A stretch of DNA of 64,000 nucleotides from Chloroflexota bacterium (GTDB taxonomy: Bacteria > Chloroflexota > Anaerolineae > B4-G1 > SLSP01). Below, in pieces: positions 50,503 to 59,708 of this stretch. The stretch is taken from the NCBI GenBank assembly GCA_019873645.1, contig JAIOAX010000002.1, positions 62,001 to 126,000 of the forward strand, read 5' to 3'. The position numbers and the translations under genes were made by a program. Numbering within the stretch: the first letter of the stretch is position 1; each line of letters begins with the position of its first letter. The notes under the pieces were generated by a model. It was given only the letters and a program-made list of their open reading frames with translations. It did no database searches and was not told the DNA's origin.

Positions 50503-52365
50503 ATGGAGTCTCTGGAATTCAAAGCCGAAGTCCAGCAATTGTTGCATATTCTTTCGCACTCGCTGTATACGGAGCGGGAGATTTTCTTGCGCGAGTTGAT
50601 CTCGAACGCTTCGGATGCGTTGAACCGGGTGCAATTCGAGATGCTCACAAACCATAACGTGCTCGATCCCGACGCCGAGCTGGCGATTCGCATAGATTTC
50701 AACGCCGATGCCAAGACCCTGACGGTCTCTGATACCGGCATCGGCATGACACGCGAGGAACTTATCGAGAACCTGGGGACGATTGCCCATTCTGGCGCGG
50801 TAGCCTTCCTTAAAAAATTGGAGGCCGAACAACGCCTCGGCGACATCATCGGGCAGTTTGGTGTGGGATTCTACTCCGTCTTTATGGTTGCCGACCAGGT
50901 CACGGTCACGTCGCGCTCCTATTTGCCGGAGGCGCAGGCGTGGACATGGACCTCACGCGGCGACAACACCTACACCATCAGCCCCGCGGAGAAGCGCGAA
51001 CGCGGCACCACGGTTGAGATTAAGCTGAAAGAAGACGCCGCCGAGTTCGCTTCAGAGTGGCGCTTGGAGCAAATTGTCAAGAAGCACTCCAATTACATCT
51101 CGTTCCCGATTTACGTGAAGGATAAGATCGTCAATCAGCAGACGGCGCTGTGGCGCAAGTCGCCCAACGAAGTCACCGACGAGGAATACGCCGAGTTCTA
51201 CCGCCAACTGACGCTGGATTACGAGAAGCCGTTGCTGCACCTGCACATCATCACCGATGCGCCGGTGGACATCCGCAGCGTGCTCTATGTGCCGCGCAGC
51301 CGGGAACGCGGCATTTTCCGCCTGCGCACCGACTACGGCCTGAAACTCTACTCGCGCAAGGTGCTCATCCAGGAAAACAACAAGGATATGTTGCCGGAAT
51401 ACCTGCGCTTCATCGAGGGGGTGGTGGATTCGGCGGATATTCCTCTCAACGTAGCGCGCGAGTCGGTGCAAAGCTCACGGGCGATGGGCCACATCAAGAA
51501 AGCGTTGCGTGGCCGGGTGCTCAAGGCGCTCAAAGAGTTGGGCGACGAGAAACCGGACGAGTACAAAATCTTCTGGGAAGCGTTTGGGGCTTTCATCAAA
51601 GAGGGCGTGGCGACCGATTTCGGCGGGCGCGACGAATTACTGCCGTTGCTGCGTTTCCCTACCTCCAAATCTAACGGCGCGCTCGTGGCGCTGAGCGAGT
51701 ATGTCGGCCGGATGCGTGAGGGACAGACGGCCATCTATTACATTCTCGGCGACAGCCTCGACACCGTGAGTCGCAGCCCGCACCTGGACGCTTTCAAGGC
51801 GCGCGACCTGGAGGTGCTCTATCTGGTGGATCCGTTGGATGCCTTCATGGTGCAGAGCCTGCGGGAGTATGAAGGCAAGCCACTGAAGAACGTGGACGAT
51901 CCCGATCTGCAACTGCCGGACGTGGCCGAAGTCCAGGCCACCCAGGAGACGGCTACTGCATTGCCGGCCGAAGTGTTCGGCAAACTGCTCCTGCGCTTTA
52001 AGAATGTTCTCGGCGAGCGTGTCAAGGATGTGCGGGAGTCAAAGGTGCTCAAGGACAGCCCGTGCCGTCTGGTTTCGCCGGATAGCGGCCCGGAACGCGA
52101 GATGCAGCGTGTGCGCCGGTTGATTGAGCAAGATTATGAAGTGCCGTTGAAGATTATCGAGATCAACCGTGGCCACCCGCTGATTCAAAATCTGGCACGG
52201 CTGATCGAGACGCAGTTCGCCAATCCACTGATTGACGCGACGATTGAGCAACTGTATGAAAACCTGTTGTTGCTCGAAGGGCTGCATCCCAACCCGGCGC
52301 AGATGGTGCCGCGGATCCAAACTTTGCTCGAACAGGCCGTCGCCACATCGGCGCAGCCGGCATAA
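50503..52365 (+). CDS. htpG: Hsp90-family chaperone HtpG
   Basis: This is a 620-residue ATP-dependent chaperone. The N-terminal GHKL ATPase has ELISNASDALNRV, DTGIGMTREELIENLGTIA and GQFGVGFYSVFMV. The middle domain has KLYSRKVLIQENNKDMLPEYLRFIEGVVDSADIPLNVARE, an Hsp90 signature, and the C-terminal dimer domain ends in EQAVATSAQPA. ATG 50503 follows AAGGAGG. A long palindrome lies right after the stop. Upstream is the long intergenic region with gldA on the other side. Confidence 0.96.
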   Translation: MESLEFKAEVQQLLHILSHSLYTEREIFLRELISNASDALNRVQFEMLTNHNVLDPDAELAIRIDFNADAKTLTVSDTGIGMTREELIENLGTIAHSGAVAFLKKLEAEQRLGDIIGQFGVGFYSVFMVADQVTVTSRSYLPEAQAWTWTSRGDNTYTISPAEKRERGTTVEIKLKEDAAEFASEWRLEQIVKKHSNYISFPIYVKDKIVNQQTALWRKSPNEVTDEEYAEFYRQLTLDYEKPLLHLHIITDAPVDIRSVLYVPRSRERGIFRLRTDYGLKLYSRKVLIQENNKDMLPEYLRFIEGVVDSADIPLNVARESVQSSRAMGHIKKALRGRVLKALKELGDEKPDEYKIFWEAFGAFIKEGVATDFGGRDELLPLLRFPTSKSNGALVALSEYVGRMREGQTAIYYILGDSLDTVSRSPHLDAFKARDLEVLYLVDPLDAFMVQSLREYEGKPLKNVDDPDLQLPDVAEVQATQETATALPAEVFGKLLLRFKNVLGERVKDVRESKVLKDSPCRLVSPDSGPEREMQRVRRLIEQDYEVPLKIIEINRGHPLIQNLARLIETQFANPLIDATIEQLYENLLLLEGLHPNPAQMVPRIQTLLEQAVATSAQPA

Positions 52366-52372
52366 ATTTGAA

Positions 52373-52438
52373 CCCCAGAGAGCACGGAGGCCACAGAGAA
52401 AGAACAAAAATTCTCTGTGGCCTCTGTGTGCTCTGTGG
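52373..52438. repeat. Long hairpin after htpG
   Basis: Two 28-base arms (52373-52400 and 52411-52438), identical over GGCCACAGAGAA and largely so beyond, close around a 10-base A-rich loop. It may end htpG transcription. The CACAGAG-type palindrome is of a common intergenic repeat type. Confidence 0.7.
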
Positions 52439-52471
52439 TATCTTCGGAATAGACATGGGCAGCGCGCCGCC

Positions 52472-52500
52472 TTCACCGATGTTCCAATTTGAAGTATAAT
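52472..52500 (+). promoter_or_regulatory. Sigma70-type promoter of the small-membrane-protein/GH13 cluster
   Basis: TTCACC (52472-52477) and the perfect TATAAT (52495-52500) have a 17-base spacer. Confidence 0.65.
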
Positions 52501-52547
52501 GCATCCATAAAGTAACACGGGATCTTAATCGCCCAGGTGGATAACGG

Positions 52548-52838
52548 ATGCGTCGTGTGGCGTTGCTCAGTCTGATAAGTATGATCGCCCTGTTGGTTGC
52601 TATGGCGGGACTGCTTTTCTATATCGCCATGCATCCATCAGCAGATCAGGCGGCCAGTACAGACACGGGCATAACGACCACACTCCCCGGCCCGCAGTCC
52701 CAGCCGTTGATCTCGGCCTCTGAACCGACGAATCTCTCGATACGCCTCATCTTCATTGTATCGCTTTTAATCGTATTTGTGTCCGCAGTATTGGTTTTGT
52801 TTCGACTGATCAGTAAGCACTTTTTCAAAGAGGAATGA
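52548..52838 (+). CDS. Small membrane protein with two hydrophobic segments
   Basis: This 96-residue protein has hydrophobic segments at about 5-27 and 64-87, separated by a Ser/Thr/Pro-rich loop (TDTGITTTLPGPQSQP). The C-terminus is basic and acidic (ISKHFFKEE). No family was recognised. It has a TATAAT promoter upstream and lies ahead of a 33-residue membrane peptide and the GH13 gene on the same strand. The start has no strong site (GGATAACGG). Confidence 0.6.
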   Translation: MRRVALLSLISMIALLVAMAGLLFYIAMHPSADQAASTDTGITTTLPGPQSQPLISASEPTNLSIRLIFIVSLLIVFVSAVLVLFRLISKHFFKEE

Positions 52839-52854
52839 TATTTGGGAGGTAAGT

Positions 52855-52956
52855 ATGAAAACTAAACAGGCGAAAGTTGCACGGATTGCATTTACCGTGA
52901 TTACCATCATTTTGCTCCTGAGCATGATCCTGAGCATCATCATCACCATCCGCTGA
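52855..52956 (+). CDS. 33-residue membrane peptide
   Basis: A short open frame, MKTKQAKVARIAFTVITI-type, has a basic N-terminus and a single hydrophobic helix of about 22 residues, and ends in TIR. It starts eight bases after GGGAGG, a strong ribosome-binding site, and lies between the 96-residue membrane protein and the GH13 gene. The position and good site suggest it is translated. No homologue recognised. Confidence 0.55.
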   Translation: MKTKQAKVARIAFTVITIILLLSMILSIIITIR

Positions 52957-52973
52957 GTATATCGGAGGCACAG

Positions 52974-55900
52974 ATGAACCACGACTATGCTTTGCGGGAA
53001 TTCCATGTTTCGCGCCAGGCGCGTGAGACCTACAAATTCGACGAAACCCTGTTCACCCTCAGTGGCAACGTCATTTTCGCCAACTTCCACGCTGCGCGCG
53101 TCTTTGCCCAGAAGATGAACGACAAACGCGACCTCGTCAATTTCCCGGAACGTGCCGTGCGCGCCGGGCAGATCAATGCGATGGGACTGATTGACGAGAT
53201 TCTGCACGCCGTCGTCCGCGAATACTGCGAGCAATGCAAGCCCACCGCCCTGGCCGAAGCCCTGGCTTACGTCGAGGCCGAGCTTGGCCCGGACCGCCTG
53301 GAAGTTGCGTTGCGCACTTTTACCGCACAGTTTCCGCCTCTCGCCGTCCACCGCCGCGAAATGACGGCCGCCGAGTACCTGGCCGGCGCGACCGGTGATA
53401 CACCCCATCGTCAGGTATCCCTTGAAGAATTGTTGATGCTGTGGCTGGCGAACGACAACCCGGCTTTCGCGCCCTTCCTGGAGCTTTTTGACGACGGCGA
53501 CCTGGAAAAATTCACCGCCTATCCACAGATTATCACCCTGTTGGATGAGTTCTTCCGCACGCAGCCGCCTTTCGGGCCGGATCATCAGCCGCTCATTGAG
53601 ATGCTGCGCACACCCGCGCGCAAGTTCCCTCATTCGTTAGAAGCGCAATTGGAGTTCATCCGCACGCATTGGGCGCCCCTGTTGGGCAAGTACCTCTACC
53701 GCGTCCTCAGCAGCCTGGACCTGCTGGCCGAAGAGCAAAAGCCGTTCTTCGGTTTTGGCCCCGGCCCGGTGCAGCCTTACGAGTTCACCGGCCTGGAATT
53801 GGAGCCGGAGCGCTTCAGCCCTGACAGTGCCTGGATGCCGCGCCTGGTGCTCATTGCCAAAAATACCTATGTCTGGCTGGATCAACTGTCCAAGAAGTAC
53901 CGGCGTCCCATCGTCCACCTGGATCAGGTGCCGGATGAGGAGCTGGACATCCTGGCGCGTTGGGGGATGAGCGGCCTGTGGTTGATCGGCCTGTGGCAAC
54001 GCAGCGCCGCGTCGCAGCGCATCAAACAAATGATGGGCAACCCCGAAGCGGTGGCCTCAGCTTACTCCTTGGAGGATTACCGCATCGCCGACGACCTGGG
54101 CGGCGAGGCGGCCTACGAAAACCTCAAAGCGCGTGCCTGGCAACGCGGCATCCGCATGGCCAGCGACATGGTGCCCAATCACATGGGTATTGATTCCACG
54201 TGGGTCATGCAGCACCCGGACTGGTTCATCAGCCTGCCGTACAGTCCTTTCCCCACTTACACGTTTAACGGGCCGAACCTGAGCCGTGACCCGCGCGTGG
54301 GCATTTACCTTGAGGATCACTACTACAACCGCACCGACGCGGCCGTGGTCTTCAAGCGCGTAGATCACTGGACCGGCGATACGCGCTACATCTATCACGG
54401 CAACGATGGGACCAGCATGCCCTGGAACGACACGGCGCAGCTCAACTATCTCAAGCCCGAAGTGCGCGAAGCCGTCATCCAGACTATCCTGCACGTGGCG
54501 CGGCGCTCGCCCGTCATCCGCTTCGACGCGGCCATGACGCTGACCAAGAAGCACTATCAGCGTCTCTGGTTCCCGGAGCCGGGCACCGGTGGCGACATTG
54601 CTTCGCGTGCGGATTTTGGGATGACCAAAGCGGAATTCGACGCCGCCATGCCTCAGGAGTTTTGGCGCGAAGTCGTAGATCGTGTGGCCCAGGAAGCCCC
54701 CGATACGCTCCTGCTGGCCGAAGCCTTCTGGCTGATGGAAGGCTACTTCGTGCGCACCCTGGGGATGCACCGCGTCTACAACAGCGCGTTTATGAACATG
54801 ATGCGCGACGAAAAGAATGCCGAATACCGTCAACTCATCAGGAATACGCTGGATTTTGATCCCCAAATCCTCAAACGCTATGTGAATTTTATGAACAACC
54901 CCGATGAGCGCACCGCCGTGGATCAGTTTGGCAAGGGTGACAAGTATTTTGGCATCTGCACGGTCATGGCGACACTGCCGGGCCTGCCGATGTTCGGCCA
55001 CGGACAGGTGGAGGGGTACGCCGAGAAGTACGGGATGGAGTTCCGCCGTGCCTATTGGGATGAAGTGCCCGATGCCTATCTGGTGCAACGCCACGAGCGG
55101 CAAATCTTCCCGCTGCTGCACCGCCGTGCGCTCTTCGCCGAGGTGGAAAACTTCCGGCTGTATGACTTTGTCACGCCGCAAGGCTACGTGGACGAAAATG
55201 TCTTTGCTTACTCCAACCGCCTGGGACACGAACGCGCGCTGGTGCTCTACCATAACCGCTATGCCGAGACGCGCGGGTGGGCGCGCATGTCGGTCGCCTA
55301 CGTGGTGAAAGACGAAACCGGCGAGAAAAAACTGCTACAACAGTCCCTGGCTGAAGGGCTACACATTCCGAACGCCCCGGAGATGTACCTGATTTTCCGC
55401 GACGCCGTCTCCGGCCTGGAATACATCCGCAACTGCCGCGAGCTGGTCGAAAACGGCCTGTATGCAGAATTACATGCCTATCAAGTTCACGTATTCCTGG
55501 ATTTCCGTGAAGTCCGTGACAATGAATGGCGGCAATATGCGCAGTTAGCCGCTTACCTCAATGGGCGTGGGGTTGCCAGTATTGATGAAGCTCTCAAGGA
55601 ACTCTTCCTGGAACCTCTGCATGCACCGTTCCGCATGCTGGTCAGCGCGCCGGCCTTCCGCTGGCTGCTGGACGCTCGCGTTACCGATCCAGAAGCTGCT
55701 TGGGATGAGGACCTCCTGCGTCAGGTTCGCCAAAAAATGCTGGCCCTGTTGGATGCCGTCAAGGCCATCGCCCATGTGGAAGGAGAAGCCACGCCCGTGG
55801 CGGACGAGGTGTGCGCGAAGCTGGAAACCATTTTGACCCTGCCGCTCGTCCTCGAAAAGCTGGCCCCGGAGCTTGGGGACGAAACCTATCAGGCGGCTGC

Positions 55901-56462
55901 CGCTTATGTACTCAAACAATGGATGCCTGCGGCGCCCGTCACCTGGGGAACGCTCTTCGGTTGGCTCTTCACCCACGCGCTCGGTAAAGTCGTGGATGTG
56001 GAGGCGGCGGACGGGATCAGCCGCAGTTGGATGGATGAATGGCTGCTTGGCAAATTGATCACCGCAGCTCTGCAAGATTGGGGATTGGAAGAAGGCGCCG
56101 CGCGTCGCGCAACCGCGCTCATCAAACTGTTGTTCGGCTATCGTCGCTGGTTTGAGGGTGCAGACGAAGCGGACAATCCGGCCTACCATATCCTCTACAC
56201 CATGCTGCGCGAGCAAGAAGTACAGGCCTACCTCGGCGTCAACCGTTACCAGGACATCCTGTGGTTCAATAAGGAGTCCTTCGAGCAATGGGTGGGATGG
56301 ATTATGCTCCTTTCAACTGTAGAGCTGGCAACGAAGGCCGGTGCAGATTTTGCCGCAGTCTTCGCCGCACGGTACGCGCTGGCGCAACAATGGCTAGAGG
56401 CCGAGCAGGCCTCGGGATTCCAGGTGGCGAAACTTCTCGAAGCTCTGAAGACTATCGCTTAA
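52974..56462 (+). CDS. Large GH13-family (alpha-amylase-like) protein
   Basis: This 1162-residue protein is much larger than ordinary amylases. Its central part (about 320-760) is a GH13 catalytic barrel. Region I is DMVPNH (398-403), region II is VIRFDAAM (nucleophile D518) and region III is LLLAEAFW (acid/base E583). Region IV is NFMNNPDER (P643, D644), where the usual His-Asp is Pro-Asp. That and LAEAF resemble GlgE-type maltosyltransferases. The N-terminal 300 residues and the C-terminal 400 (helical) are unassigned. No signal peptide. GGAGG precedes the start. Glycogen or alpha-glucan metabolism is likely; the exact reaction is not. Confidence 0.8.
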   Translation: MNHDYALREFHVSRQARETYKFDETLFTLSGNVIFANFHAARVFAQKMNDKRDLVNFPERAVRAGQINAMGLIDEILHAVVREYCEQCKPTALAEALAYVEAELGPDRLEVALRTFTAQFPPLAVHRREMTAAEYLAGATGDTPHRQVSLEELLMLWLANDNPAFAPFLELFDDGDLEKFTAYPQIITLLDEFFRTQPPFGPDHQPLIEMLRTPARKFPHSLEAQLEFIRTHWAPLLGKYLYRVLSSLDLLAEEQKPFFGFGPGPVQPYEFTGLELEPERFSPDSAWMPRLVLIAKNTYVWLDQLSKKYRRPIVHLDQVPDEELDILARWGMSGLWLIGLWQRSAASQRIKQMMGNPEAVASAYSLEDYRIADDLGGEAAYENLKARAWQRGIRMASDMVPNHMGIDSTWVMQHPDWFISLPYSPFPTYTFNGPNLSRDPRVGIYLEDHYYNRTDAAVVFKRVDHWTGDTRYIYHGNDGTSMPWNDTAQLNYLKPEVREAVIQTILHVARRSPVIRFDAAMTLTKKHYQRLWFPEPGTGGDIASRADFGMTKAEFDAAMPQEFWREVVDRVAQEAPDTLLLAEAFWLMEGYFVRTLGMHRVYNSAFMNMMRDEKNAEYRQLIRNTLDFDPQILKRYVNFMNNPDERTAVDQFGKGDKYFGICTVMATLPGLPMFGHGQVEGYAEKYGMEFRRAYWDEVPDAYLVQRHERQIFPLLHRRALFAEVENFRLYDFVTPQGYVDENVFAYSNRLGHERALVLYHNRYAETRGWARMSVAYVVKDETGEKKLLQQSLAEGLHIPNAPEMYLIFRDAVSGLEYIRNCRELVENGLYAELHAYQVHVFLDFREVRDNEWRQYAQLAAYLNGRGVASIDEALKELFLEPLHAPFRMLVSAPAFRWLLDARVTDPEAAWDEDLLRQVRQKMLALLDAVKAIAHVEGEATPVADEVCAKLETILTLPLVLEKLAPELGDETYQAAAAYVLKQWMPAAPVTWGTLFGWLFTHALGKVVDVEAADGISRSWMDEWLLGKLITAALQDWGLEEGAARRATALIKLLFGYRRWFEGADEADNPAYHILYTMLREQEVQAYLGVNRYQDILWFNKESFEQWVGWIMLLSTVELATKAGADFAAVFAARYALAQQWLEAEQASGFQVAKLLEALKTIA

Positions 56463-56510
56463 GTCTGGCTGTGCTGGTATCTTCAGATCACGGGGCCATA
56501 GCCTTATCCT

Positions 56511-58028
56511 ATGATGCAGAACGCACACATCCTGGTCATTGATGATAGCGCTGAAGTGCGGGAGTTCATCCGCAGCGCCGTCCTGACGCCGCAGGGCTAT
56601 CGGGTTTCTGTAGCTACAGATGGCGCGCAAGGCTTGATCATGGCGCTGGAGTTGCGTCCCGATCTGATCCTCCTGGACTACGAAATGCCGAAGATGAACG
56701 GCATTGAAGTCCTGCGCGCCTTACAGGAGCGTGCGGTCTCTGTGCCGGTGATTCTGGTGACTTCCTACGGTTCGGAATCCGTCGCAGTCGAGGTTTTCCG
56801 GCTTGGCGTGCGCGACTACGTGGTCAAACCCTTCGAGGTCGAACAGCTTCTGGAAGCCGTCGTACGGGTGTTGCGCCTGGTTCAGGTGGAGCGGGAGCGG
56901 GATGCGCTGCTCGTCCAATTGAAACAGACGAACGAAGAACTGGCGCGGCGCTTGCGCGAACTGGATATCCTCTATCACGTCAGCAAAGCCGTCACCACGC
57001 TGCAAGAACGCGATCAATTGATGGAGCGTATCGTGGATGCGGCGCTGTATTTGACCGGCGCGATGGACGGGAACCTGATCCTGTTCGACCCGGCGACGGG
57101 CAAACCCACCCTTCAGGTGCGGCGACAGCGGATCGGCAGCGGGTATCAATCCCCCGATAACGAACAGACAATGTACACCCACACCGGCGCGCTGATGGCA
57201 ACAACGACGCTGCGGGTGGGGGATAAACACATCGGTTCGTTGATCGTCAGCAATAAGGCCAACCGCGCACCGCTGAGCCGCCACGATCAGCAACTGTTGC
57301 ACATGCTGGGTGACTACGCGGCCATCGCCATCGAAAACTTCCGCATGGTCGCGGAAATCGAGGCGCAGCGCGACCGCGAAAAACGTGAGTTGCGCAGTCT
57401 CTTTGAGCATTACGTCGCGCCGTCGGTCGTCGAGCGCATCCTCAAACAACCTCAAAGTATTCGCCCCGGTGGGCAGCGGCAGGTCATCACCGTGCTGTTC
57501 GCCGACCTGCGCGGCTTCAAGACGTTTACCGCGCAAGCGCCGCCCGAACTGTTGATGAAAGTGGTGAATCGTTATCTCTCCATCGCTGCCGACGCCATAC
57601 TTGAGGAAGAGGGCACGCTGGATAAATTTATGGGCGACGAGGCCATGGCTTTTTTCAACGCGCCGTTGCCGCAGCCCGATCACGCCTTACGGGCAGTGCG
57701 CACCGCCTGGCATATTTTGGAGAACACCCGTGAGATCTACCGCGCGTTGCCCAAAGCGCACCATATCGCCTTCGGCATCGGCATTGCCACCGGTGAGGCC
57801 ATTGTCGGCAACCTCGGCACGCAGCACGTTGTCAACTTCACCGTCATCGGACACACGGTCAACAAAGGTCACCTGTTACAGGAAATTGCCCCGCCGAACA
57901 CCATCCTGATTTGCGAGCAAACCTACGCCCTGGTGCGTGACCACGTACAGGTAAAAAAACGTCCGCCGGTCGAAATCAAAGGCCAGGAGCAAACGGAAAC
58001 AGTCTACGAAGTGGTGGCGCTGCGATAG
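56511..58028 (+). CDS. Receiver-GAF-cyclase domain protein with degenerate cyclase
   Basis: This 505-residue signalling protein has a receiver (phospho-Asp D56 in LILLDYEMP), a GAF domain (about 165-290) and a class III cyclase domain (about 320-495). The metal-binding aspartates D332 (FADLRGF) and D376 (FMGDEAM) are kept. The segment [12 protein letters not shown] has H448 where the substrate-binding Asp is usual, and L455 where the transition-state Arg (N-x3-R) is expected. The cyclase may therefore be inactive or regulatory. Two ATGs (56511, 56514) are adjacent. It converges with the aminotransferase gene. Confidence 0.85.
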   Translation: MMQNAHILVIDDSAEVREFIRSAVLTPQGYRVSVATDGAQGLIMALELRPDLILLDYEMPKMNGIEVLRALQERAVSVPVILVTSYGSESVAVEVFRLGVRDYVVKPFEVEQLLEAVVRVLRLVQVERERDALLVQLKQTNEELARRLRELDILYHVSKAVTTLQERDQLMERIVDAALYLTGAMDGNLILFDPATGKPTLQVRRQRIGSGYQSPDNEQTMYTHTGALMATTTLRVGDKHIGSLIVSNKANRAPLSRHDQQLLHMLGDYAAIAIENFRMVAEIEAQRDREKRELRSLFEHYVAPSVVERILKQPQSIRPGGQRQVITVLFADLRGFKTFTAQAPPELLMKVVNRYLSIAADAILEEEGTLDKFMGDEAMAFFNAPLPQPDHALRAVRTAWHILENTREIYRALPKAHHIAFGIGIATGEAIVGNLGTQHVVNFTVIGHTVNKGHLLQEIAPPNTILICEQTYALVRDHVQVKKRPPVEIKGQEQTETVYEVVALR

Positions 58029-58033
58029 GCACA

Positions 58034-58075
58034 AGTAAACCTGACAGGTCTTCTAAGACCTGTCAGGTTTACTTA
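58034..58075. terminator. Bidirectional terminator-type palindrome
   Basis: Two perfect 20-base arms (58034-58053 and 58056-58075) with a 2-base centre lie between convergent genes. They overlap the stop codon of the aminotransferase by three bases. No T-run follows. Confidence 0.6.
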
Positions 58076-59248
58076 CAACGAGTGCATAAAGCGCGCCAGA
58101 CGCTCGATGCCCTTCTCAATCGTCTCAACATCGGTGGCGTAGGAGAGACGCACATTGGTATCCATGCCGAAGGCGATGCCGGGCACGAGCGCCAGGTGTT
58201 CCTGCTCCAACAGCCGCGCGCAGAAGGTGAGCGAATCCAGCTCCGTAGCGCTGATGTTGGGGAAAAGGTAGAACGCCCCGTGCGGTTTGGGGCACACCAG
58301 ACCCGGAATGGCACTGATGCCTGCGTACATCAGGTCGCGGCGGCGTTCGAAGGTAGCCCGCATCATCTCAATGCTTTCCTGGCTTTCCTGCGTTGCCTTC
58401 AGGGCGGCGATGGCTCCATACTGCGCAAATGTGGTGGGCCCGGAGGTGGTATGCGATTGAATGTCAATCGCCGCCGCGATGACGTGCCTGGGGCCGGCAG
58501 CGTACCCCAAACGCCAGCCTGTGGCCGCATAAGCCTTGCTGAACCCGTTGCACGTCACCGTCAGGTTGAAAATATCCTCGCCCAGGCTCCCGATGCTGAC
58601 GTGTTGCAGTCCATCGTAGATGAGCTTCTCATAAATCTCGTCGGCGACGACGGCAATCCCATGCGCCACGATGACCTGCGCCAGGGCGGCAATCTCTTCC
58701 GGTGTGTAGACCGTGCCGGTCGGATTCGACGGTGAATTGAGCAACAACGCGCGCGTCTGTGGAGTAATCGCGGCTTCCAGTTGTTGCGGCGTGATTTTGA
58801 ATTCGGTGGCCTCCGATGTGGGCAAAAAAACTGGCGTCGCCCCCGCCAGCTTCACCATCTCCGAGTAACTCACCCAATACGGAACAGGAATTAACATTTC
58901 GTCGCCGGGGCCGAGGATCGCCAGCAACACATTGTACAACGCCTGTTTTCCACCGGTGCTGAGTATCACCTGCTCTGGCGTATAGGGCAGGTTATTTTCA
59001 CGGTTGAGCTTCTCGGCGACCAGCGCGCGCAGTTGTGGCAGGCCGGCGGTCTGCGTATACTTGGTGTGGCCGGCGTCCAGCGCGGCCTTTGCTGCCTCAC
59101 GGATATGCGCCGGTGTGACAAAATCCGGTTCCCCCACTCCGAAGTTACACACATCCACACCCTGCGCTGCCAGCGCCTTAGCCTTGGCGTCAATGGCGAA
59201 CGTCATCGAAGGGGCAATCTTCCTGGTTCTGTCGGATAATGGTATCAT
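58073..59248 (-). CDS. aspC: Aspartate aminotransferase-type PLP enzyme
   Basis: This 391-residue class I/II aminotransferase of the Ib group uses aspartate or a related amino acid and 2-oxoglutarate. Conserved parts include FGVGEPDF, GGKQALYN, the SPSNPTGTVY loop (172-181) and DEIYEKLIYD. K238 in FSKAYAATGWRLGY is the PLP lysine, and the C-terminal domain has GAFYLFPNI. GAGGAG lies five bases before the ATG. It is divergent from the intact cyclase gene across MITE-like copy 4. Confidence 0.92.
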   Translation of the reverse strand: MIPLSDRTRKIAPSMTFAIDAKAKALAAQGVDVCNFGVGEPDFVTPAHIREAAKAALDAGHTKYTQTAGLPQLRALVAEKLNRENNLPYTPEQVILSTGGKQALYNVLLAILGPGDEMLIPVPYWVSYSEMVKLAGATPVFLPTSEATEFKITPQQLEAAITPQTRALLLNSPSNPTGTVYTPEEIAALAQVIVAHGIAVVADEIYEKLIYDGLQHVSIGSLGEDIFNLTVTCNGFSKAYAATGWRLGYAAGPRHVIAAAIDIQSHTTSGPTTFAQYGAIAALKATQESQESIEMMRATFERRRDLMYAGISAIPGLVCPKPHGAFYLFPNISATELDSLTFCARLLEQEHLALVPGIAFGMDTNVRLSYATDVETIEKGIERLARFMHSL

Positions 59249-59277
59249 GCATACTCCTCAATCAAGAATCAAAGAAT

Positions 59278-59295
59278 CATGAATCATGATTCATG
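59278..59295. promoter_or_regulatory. 18-bp palindrome upstream of aspC
   Basis: CATGAATCATGATTCATG is perfectly self-complementary. It lies 30 bases upstream of the aminotransferase start, in the divergent gap. It could be an operator. Confidence 0.35.
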
Positions 59296-59331
59296 GTTTG
59301 TAAAATCCGTCAAGTCAGAATCCGAAATTAT

Positions 59332-59538
59332 GGGTACATTTCAACTTGGGGGAAAAAGTCAGATAAGCTTCTGAAATAATGCGCCTGGATTGGTTGTAAA
59401 TCTCCTTCGAAACCTACAATGAGGCTAAGGGCTAACACTGTACTTTTGCGCCCCCGCTCTCCCCGCCTGCGGGGAGAGCGGGGGCAGGGGGTGAGAGGGA
59501 AAAACGCAAAAAACCTGCCCCCGTCCTGAAATGCACCC
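59332..59538 (+). mobile_element. MITE-like element, copy 4 (short form)
   Basis: The 207-bp copy has ends GGGTACATTTCA (59332-59343) and TGAAATGCACCC (59527-59538). Flanking octamers GAAATTAT (59324-59331) and GAAATCAT (59539-59546) match at 7 of 8 bases. It lacks the central hairpin found in the other three copies. It lies between the divergent aminotransferase and cyclase genes. Confidence 0.8.
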
Positions 59539-59708
59539 GAAATCATCCCCACATTGACTTTGAGGGCATATCATTGTATGCTAAGGATACCAATACACTT
59601 TGAGATCTGGAATTTGGGAACTATCTATATCATCCGTTCAGAAGGATGTGTGGGGGTGACGCTGCTCAGGACGGCGTCTCAGAAACATAACGCACCGACG
59701 GTTGTCCC

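Noticed and set aside
54057-55253. A 398-codon minus-strand frame opposite the GH13 gene
   Set aside because: His/Arg/Gly-rich translation with no motif, and the plus strand has GH13 regions I-IV in this stretch.
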